Notes under the pieces: model-generated | What the model saw: the letters and a program-made list of their open reading frames with translations, nothing else | Database searches by the model: none | What the model was told of the DNA's origin: nothing | Position numbers and translations under genes: made by a program | Shown: in pieces, positions 59,097 through 64,000 of the stretch | Numbering within the stretch: position 1 is the first letter of the stretch | Layout of the letters: the number at the start of each line of letters is the position of its first letter | From: CAWEFA01 sp963808135 | GTDB taxonomy: Bacteria; Bacteroidota; Bacteroidia; Bacteroidales; DTGW01 | NCBI GenBank assembly: GCA_963808135.1 | Contig: CAWEFA010000034.1 | Coordinates: forward strand, 9,637 to 73,636 | Direction: 5' to 3' | DNA length: 64,000 nt

Positions 59097-60233
59097 ATGT
59101 CCGATCGCCTGCTGTGCCGCGAGCATGCGGGAACATCCCCCGAGATCATTGATTTGAGACGTATGCTGCCTGAGGTTGAACTGACCTTTTCCGGAACCCT
59201 GCGTCCCTATCAGCAGGCGGCCGTCGACCTGGTCGCCGAACGCTCCTTCGGGGTACTGGAGGCAGGCACCGGCAGCGGCAAGACGGTCATGGCCCTGGAC
59301 CTTATCGCCCGCCGCAGGCAGCCCGCCCTCATCATCGTCCACACAAAGCAGCTCCTCTATCAGTGGCAGGACAGAATAGCCGAGTTCCTCGGGTGCGAGG
59401 CGGGACTCATCGGCGACGGCAAGAGCCGGATCGAAGCGGTGACGGTGGCCATCGTCAACAGCGCCCGTAAACGCGGATGATGAACTGGTTCCGCAGTTCG
59501 GCCATCTGATCGTCGATGAATGCCATCGCAATCCCGCCACCCTCTTCACCGACGTGGTCTCAACCTTCGACTGCCATTTCCTGCTGGGGCTTTCGGCCAC
59601 CGCCTTCCGCAATGACGACGGACTGAAACCTATCCATATCTTCATGGGCGACCGCATCCATAAAGTCGATCAGGACGAGCTCAAGGCCATGGGAGCCATT
59701 ATCAAACCGCGGCTGATCAGGAAGGAAACAGGCTTTTCCTATTCCTACCGGGGCGATTACCAGGCCCTTCTCAAGGCCCTGACAATGACCAGGGTACGCA
59801 ACCGGATGATCGCCAGCGACATCCAGAAAGCCGCGGAGGACAACGGCACTGTGCTTGTCGTCTCCGACCGGGTGGGTCACTGCGCGATTTTCGAACAGCT
59901 CCTCCGGAACCAGGGGCTGTCGGTGGCCCTGCTCACCGGCAAGACGCCGCCGGAACAGCGGACCGCCATCGTTGAGGCCGTCCAGAAGGGCAAACTGCGG
60001 GTTCTGGTGGCTACCATCCAGCTCATCGGCGAAGGTTTTGACTGCTCCGGCCTCACCAGTCTTTTTCTGACCACGCCCATCACCTTCGAAAGGCCTGGCT
60101 TCTGCAGGTCATCGGCAGGATCATGCGGCCCGGAAAGAACAAAGAGGCTCGGGTTTACGATTATCTTGACGATTCCATCAGCGTGCTGAGACGATCGGCA
60201 CTGGCCAGAATGAAGTCCCTGGCAGGACTGTAA
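59097..60233 (+). CDS. DEAD/DEAH-box (superfamily 2) helicase, 5' end missing, frameshifted
   Basis: The SF2 core is complete: TLRPYQQAAVDLVAERSFGVLEAGTGSGKT split as Q-motif RPYQQ and Walker A GTGSGKT, IIVHTKQLLYQWQDRI (Ia), LIVDECHR (DEAH-type II, in the second frame), LGLSATAFR (III), TVLVVSDRVGHC (IV), VLVATIQLIGEGFD (V) and QVIGRIMRPG (VI, third frame). It ends LARMKSLAGL at 60,233. Relatives in Deltaproteobacteria carry about 100 more residues before the Q-motif, so the gene was probably cut at the join near 59,090. Frameshifts lie near 59,475 and 60,090. The role is unknown. Confidence 0.78.
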
Positions 60234-60339
60234 GCCTTCAATATTTTCACGAATATTCTTTTCAGCCCCATTCTTTTCCGAGAATAGTTTGCATAGTTTG
60301 GAATTTTGGTGTAAAGTATGAGGTTCCTCTATACACAGG

Positions 60340-60370
60340 AAGCACTCGTAATCAGACGAGTGCTTTTTTT
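60340..60370 (+). terminator. Rho-independent terminator after the helicase gene
   Basis: AAGCACTCGT at 60340-60349 and ACGAGTGCTT at 60356-60365 form a perfect 10-base-pair stem with a 6-base loop and a following T-run. Confidence 0.85.
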
Positions 60371-60454
60371 ATCTTCAGCACTCTAATGACGGCAGGATTT
60401 CTCGGACCTCTCTTCTCTCGATGTCCATCTCTTTGCTATCGCACAGGAAAAAAA

Positions 60455-62238
60455 ATGGAGCAGGACAAAATTCGAAATGTGGCGATCATTGCCCACGTCG
60501 ATCACGGCAAGACCACGCTCGTCGATCAGTTATTCAGGCAGTCCGGGATGTTCCGGGACAACCAGGTCGATGAGGAACGCATGATGGATTCCATGGACCT
60601 GGAAAAGAACGGGGAATCACCATTTCCTCGAAGAACGGATCCTACATCTATAAGGGTCACCTGGATAAACATCATCGACACCCCAGGACACGCCGATTCG
60701 GCGGTCAGGTGGAACGGGTCCTGCGATGGCAGACGGGGCACTTCTCCTCGTGGACGCCCGGAAGGCCCCATGCCCCAGACGTATTTCGTCCTGAAAAAGG
60801 CCCTTGCGCTCAACGCCGCCCGTCATCGTCGTCATCAACAAAGTCGACAAGCCCGCGGCGCGATGCGCTGGGTGGTTGACAGGTTTCCGACCTTTTCGTG
60901 AAGCTCGAATGCGCCGGACCAGTCCTGGATTTCCCCGTCGTCTACACCTCGGCCAAGGCCGGATACTCTGCTGGACCGAGCCACATCGAAGAGGAGAGTG
61001 CGGCACGGATGATGTTTCCATATGATAGATCGATCGACCATACCCGGCGCCCAAGGGTTCGGGGACGGACCCCTCCAGATGCAGGTGGGCACCATCGATT
61101 ACTCGTCCTTTTTAGGCACGCCTGGGGATCGGCAAGGATCAACGGCACTATGTCCATCAACCAGCCGGTGGTGTTGCCAGGCAGGGGACAGCACGGTGCG
61201 CCCGGTCCGGATTCCAAGCTCTTCCGCTTTGTCTGCGACGGCAAGGACTGGAATCGGCCACGGACGGCGAGATCGTGGCCGTGGCCGGCATGGACGATGT
61301 CACCGTCGGCGTCACCTTTACCGACCCTCGATCCGCGTCCCCTGCCGCTGGTCCCCATCGACCCGCCGACCATATCATGAACTTCATCCCCAACGATTCG
61401 CCCTTCGCCGGCAAGGAGGGGAAATTCGTCACCTCCCGGCATATCGAAGAGCGCCTGAACCGGGAGACCCTGGCCGACGTGGCGCTGCAGTTCCAGCCGC
61501 TCACCGACGCCGTGGGATTCAAGGTCTCCGGCCGCGGCGAGCTGCATCTGTCCATCTTAATCGAGAAGATGCGCCGCGAGGGCTACGAGCTGCAGGTAAC
61601 CCGCCCCCAGGTCATCATGCGCGAAGAAAACGGCAAGATGCTAGAGCCCTATGAGCGATTGACCGTCGATGTGGACGAGAAGTATCAGGGGGCCGTCATC
61701 GAAAAGCTGGGCAGGCTAAAAGGCCAGATGGAGGAAATGAACACCGAAAACGGCATGATGCGGATGGTCTTCAAAATCCCCACCCGCGGGCTTTTGGGCT
61801 ATCGTTCCGAATTCATGACCGAGACGAAGGGATGGGCCTGATGAACTACGTGTTCTGTGAATACGGCCCTTACGCAGGCGATATTGTCAGCGGGTGAACG
61901 GCGTGCTGGTGGTCAAAAGAGACCTGTACAGCGGTCGCCTACGCCCTGTTCAATCTTCAGGAGCGCGGCAAGCTCTTCATCCATCCCGGCGCGCCGCTCT
62001 ATCCGGGCCAGATCATCGGCGAACACAGCCGTCCCGTCGACCTGGTGGTCAACCCCGCCAAGGGCAAGAAGCTCACCAACATGCGGGCCTCGGGCTCCGA
62101 TGAGGCCGTTATTCTCGTCCCGCCTTCAGAATGACCCTCGAGGACTGCATCGCCTATATCAACGATGAGGAACTAGTCGAGGTCACGCCCGAATCCATTC
62201 GTCTCAGGAAGAGGGCCGGGATAAAAATCCGAGGGTAG
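60455..62238 (+). CDS. typA: Translational GTPase TypA/BipA, many frameshifts
   Basis: A ribosome-associated GTPase. The G1 motif is AHVDHGKTTLVDQLF, G3 is NIIDTPGHAD, and NKVDKP (G4) appears in another frame near 60,840. Later pieces in changing frames include GPMPQTYFVLKKAL, DFPVVYTSAKAG, FAGKEGKFVTSRHIEERLNRET, FKVSGRGELHLSILIEKMRREGYE and GLLGYRSEFMTETKG, closing with ELVEVTPESIRLRKRAGIKIRG. ATG 60455 follows AGGAAAA. The restored length, about 595 residues, is near normal. The stop codon lies exactly where the IS630-type element begins. Confidence 0.87.
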
Positions 62239-63111
62239 TGTCACGTCAACATTGAAATGTCGTAAAAATATGTTATTATTTGTTCATACTCAACCCAGGA
62301 GGTTCGACTATGAGCAAATATATTGTGACACTCACCAAAGAAGAACGTGAACTTCTGAGTGATCTTGCATCAAAAGGAGAACACAAATCACAGAAAATTC
62401 TCAACGCACTGATTTTGCTTGGTTGTGATGCTGGTGATTTTCAAACCAACCGTTCAACGAATGTAGAGATTGCAAAGGTTTTGAATATCAGTATGAAGAA
62501 AATTGACCGAGTAAAGAAACGGTTTGTTGAGGAGGGTTTTGATATGGCCCTCGATAAAGAAAAGCAGATCGCATTTATATAAAGAAGGTTGACGGTGATT
62601 TCGAAGCTCACTTGATTGCATTGAGTTGCGGCGACCCACCTGAAGGATTTTCCAGATGGTCTCTGCGGTTGCTGGCCGATAAGGCCGTTGAGCTTGAATA
62701 TGTAGACAGCATTTCCCATGAGGCGGTTCGGCGTATTCTAAAAAAAACGAACTCAAACCTTGGCAGCAGAAAGGGTGGTTGATTCCACCGGAACACAATG
62801 GCTGTTTTGTTGCCAATATGGAAAAAGTCCTCGATGTTTATAAACGATTTCATAATCCTCGTCATCCTGTAGTGTGCATGGACGAGTCGCCAAAGCAATT
62901 GATTGGGGAGACAAAGGTGCCGATTCCAGTGTCAAAAGGGCAACCGGCCAGGTATGATTTCGAGTATGTCCGTCATGGTGTTTGCAATATTTTTATTGCC
63001 TGCGAGCCACTGTCGGGAAAGCGTATGGTGACGATCACCGAGAGAAAAACTAAGCGAGATTGGGCGATTTTTCTGGAAGAAATAGCCAAGCAATATATAG
63101 AAGCAGAGACA
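62236..63111 (+). mobile_element. IS630-type element, 3' part removed by an IS4-type insertion
   Basis: IS630 elements insert at TA. Here a TA at 62236-62237 is followed by GTGTCACGTCAACATTG, a plausible left end, and 72 bases later by a transposase gene. The element is interrupted near 63,111 by the end of an IS4-type element. The right end is not in the window. Confidence 0.6.
62310..63111 (+). CDS. IS630-family transposase, frameshifted and truncated
   Basis: An AGGAGG ribosome site at 62297-62302 precedes ATG 62310. The N-terminal helix-turn-helix (STNVEIAKVLNISMKKIDRVKKRFVEEGF) is in frame one. KKVDGDFEAHLIALSCGDPPEGFSRWSLRLLADKAVELEY is in a second frame. PPEHNGCFVANMEKVLDVYKR and VVCMDESPKQLIGE (DDE first Asp), VCNIFIACEPLSGKRM and ERKTKRDWAIFLEEIAKQY are in a third. 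The shifts fall near 62,560 and in an A-run near 62,740. The last catalytic part (DNLNTH) is missing, lost at the IS4 junction, so this copy cannot make active enzyme. Confidence 0.83.
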
Positions 63112-64000
63112 CTAGTGTCCGGTTGTTAATCGAATAAATTTAGCTGCTTACAGATAGGAGTTGGTTCTGTTTTGCATTTCTGTTCTGTAATTAGTTGATA
63201 AATTGGTATTTTTTCGAAAATTGAACGCTCAGCACCTGTAAAATTGTGTAAAGACTCTCCTTGAGATGGAGTTGCTTTTTCATTATAGCGACAAGAACAT
63301 ATACCGAGATCGCAATCCAGATTTGGGTCTTCACAGCGTTTTCTGATGTACCATAAAAGGTTTTTATTCTGAGATTTTGTTTGATCCATTTGAAAAACAA
63401 TTCCACCTGCCAACGACTGCGATACAGTTGGGCTATCGTCAAAGCAGGGAGTTTGAAATTGTTTGTTAAAAATACAAAGGTCTTGTCTGTTACCGCATCG
63501 TAGAATTTGACTCGCCTGAGTTTGTCGGGATAGTCTTTTCGCGAAGTTGTTCCTGTGAGCATAATGGTTTGGTCGCAAATCTAAGGCCAGCTCTCGCGGT
63601 CGACCGGATGGGGAGTAAAAGACGTCTGAAACTTGATGTTGGCTTTGGCGCGAGGGTGACAAAAAAGCTGATATTTCGGTAAAAACAATAGAGATGCTCT
63701 CGAGGAAATTCACATATCCTCGATCCATGACATAAAAGGCACCGGGTTCCAAAGAAATGAGATCCAGAGCGTTGACATTGTGGAATTTTCCGTCGGAAAT
63801 GTGAATAACGTTGGGATGTTTCCCTTCAAATCGAGAAGAGCGTGAAGCTTGATGGCCCCTTTGTTTTGCGGAAAGTTGCCCAGGGAATACCGACAAGCAA
63901 AGATCGATGGTCGTGGAATCGAGAGCGTAAATGGTTTCGTCCAGTTCTACGATGAATGCATCTAGCAATACGTAGTTGTTGAACGAGTTAGCCACATAAC
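63112..64000 (-). mobile_element. IS4-type element, right part beyond the window
   Basis: The left end begins near CTAGTGTCCGGTTGTTAATCG (positions about 63,110-63,130), in the style of IS4-family ends. It interrupts the IS630 transposase after EIAKQYIEAE. A transposase gene fills the rest up to the window edge. Confidence 0.6.
63126..64000 (-). CDS. IS4-family transposase, frameshifted, 5' end beyond the window
   Basis: Pieces in changing frames read YALDSTTIDLCLSVFPG (DDE first Asp region), GAFYVMDRGYVNFLES (second Asp) and then, in another frame at 63,562-63,191, VKFYDAVTDKTFVFLTNNF and LYRSRWQVELFFKWIKQNLRIKTFYGTSENAVKTQIW (YREK-like Y-R-E-K motif with the third acidic residue). This is the pattern of IS4-family transposases of Deltaproteobacteria. 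At least two frameshifts are present, one near 63,560-63,600 and one near 63,830. Confidence 0.8.
   Translation of the reverse strand, partial: YVANSFNNYVLLDAFIVELDETIYALDSTTIDLCLSVFPGQLSAKQRGHQASRSSRFEGKHPNVIHISDGKFHNVNALDLISLEPGAFYVMDRGYVNFLESISIVFTEISAFLSPSRQSQHQVSDVFYSPSGRPRELALDLRPNHYAHRNNFAKRLSRQTQASQILRCGNRQDLCIFNKQFQTPCFDDSPTVSQSLAGGIVFQMDQTKSQNKNLLWYIRKRCEDPNLDCDLGICSCRYNEKATPSQGESLHNFTGAERSIFEKIPIYQLITEQKCKTEPTPICKQLNLFD

Noticed and set aside
60617..61547. Several minus-strand frames opposite bipA
   Set aside because: BipA GTPase motifs define the coding strand; these frames exist because of the high GC content and frameshifts.
1..64000. CRISPR array, retron, toxin-antitoxin or phage defence cluster
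   Set aside because: No regularly spaced repeats, reverse transcriptase, Cas or known defence genes were found on either strand.
1..64000. Lateral transfer as the cause of the base-composition jumps
   Set aside because: The segments carry core genes (sucC, aspS, bipA) without mobility genes at the joins, and genes are cut at the joins; misassembly explains this better.

Overview
The window reads as a composite metagenomic scaffold rather than one continuous genome. About 53 kb (roughly 1,130-54,640) is low-GC DNA of a Bacteroidetes (Bacteroidales-like) bacterium. The evidence is type IX secretion C-terminal sorting domains, TTTG-N18-TAnnTTTG promoters, a GldN-like lipoprotein, futalosine-pathway MqnA and the gene content in general. 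At the left edge lies about 1.1 kb of archaeal DNA, with a TATA-box promoter, a GGTG ribosome site, a corrinoid-binding protein and a multipass membrane protein. On the right, base composition jumps near 54,640 to a GC-rich bacterium (lipoprotein, sucC, an HxlR regulator, aspS). It changes again near 59,090 to a second GC-rich, probably deltaproteobacterial segment (a DEAD/DEAH helicase fragment and bipA), which ends in an IS630-type element invaded by an IS4-type element. Several genes are cut at these joins, so adjacency across them should not be trusted.

The Bacteroidetes block is mostly housekeeping and envelope genes. In order it holds acyl-CoA synthetase, a lipoprotein-type ABC ATPase with nadD, mqnA, purB, a THUMP methyltransferase, and a SiaB/SiaC signalling pair. 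These are followed by a secreted GDSL esterase, an ACE-like peptidase lipoprotein with ligA, an AddB-like nuclease, a GldN-like lipoprotein, pyrC, and a dolichol-phosphate-mannose-type glycosyltransferase. Next come a lytic transglycosylase, uvrA, a LOG protein and a two-gene envelope module (duplicated beta domain plus SPOR-like end; beta-barrel plus calcium-type repeats). After these lie the ilvD-ilvB-ilvN operon with a recognisable leader peptide and attenuator, an IS element with clean ends, ettA, hisS, an M14 carboxypeptidase, an X-Pro peptidase-like hydrolase, a GT22 mannosyltransferase, a MacB-like permease and purH. The block ends with the mreB-mreC-mreD-pbp2-rodA cell-shape operon, tRNA-Leu, cheW, a second LOG gene and an unidentified truncated gene.

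About ten genes in the Bacteroidetes part and nearly all genes in the right-hand parts carry one to many frameshifts. Several lie in homopolymer runs, while the protein sense is preserved in the other frame. This looks like sequencing or assembly error more than gene decay, so broken genes are listed as single composite genes spanning all pieces.

I found no CRISPR array, prophage or clear defence island. The most distinctive items are an NAD-dependent DNA ligase with about 175 extra residues that look like extra copies of its helix-hairpin-helix unit, the ilv leader peptide and attenuator, the stand-alone SiaB-SiaC pair, and the two-gene envelope module.
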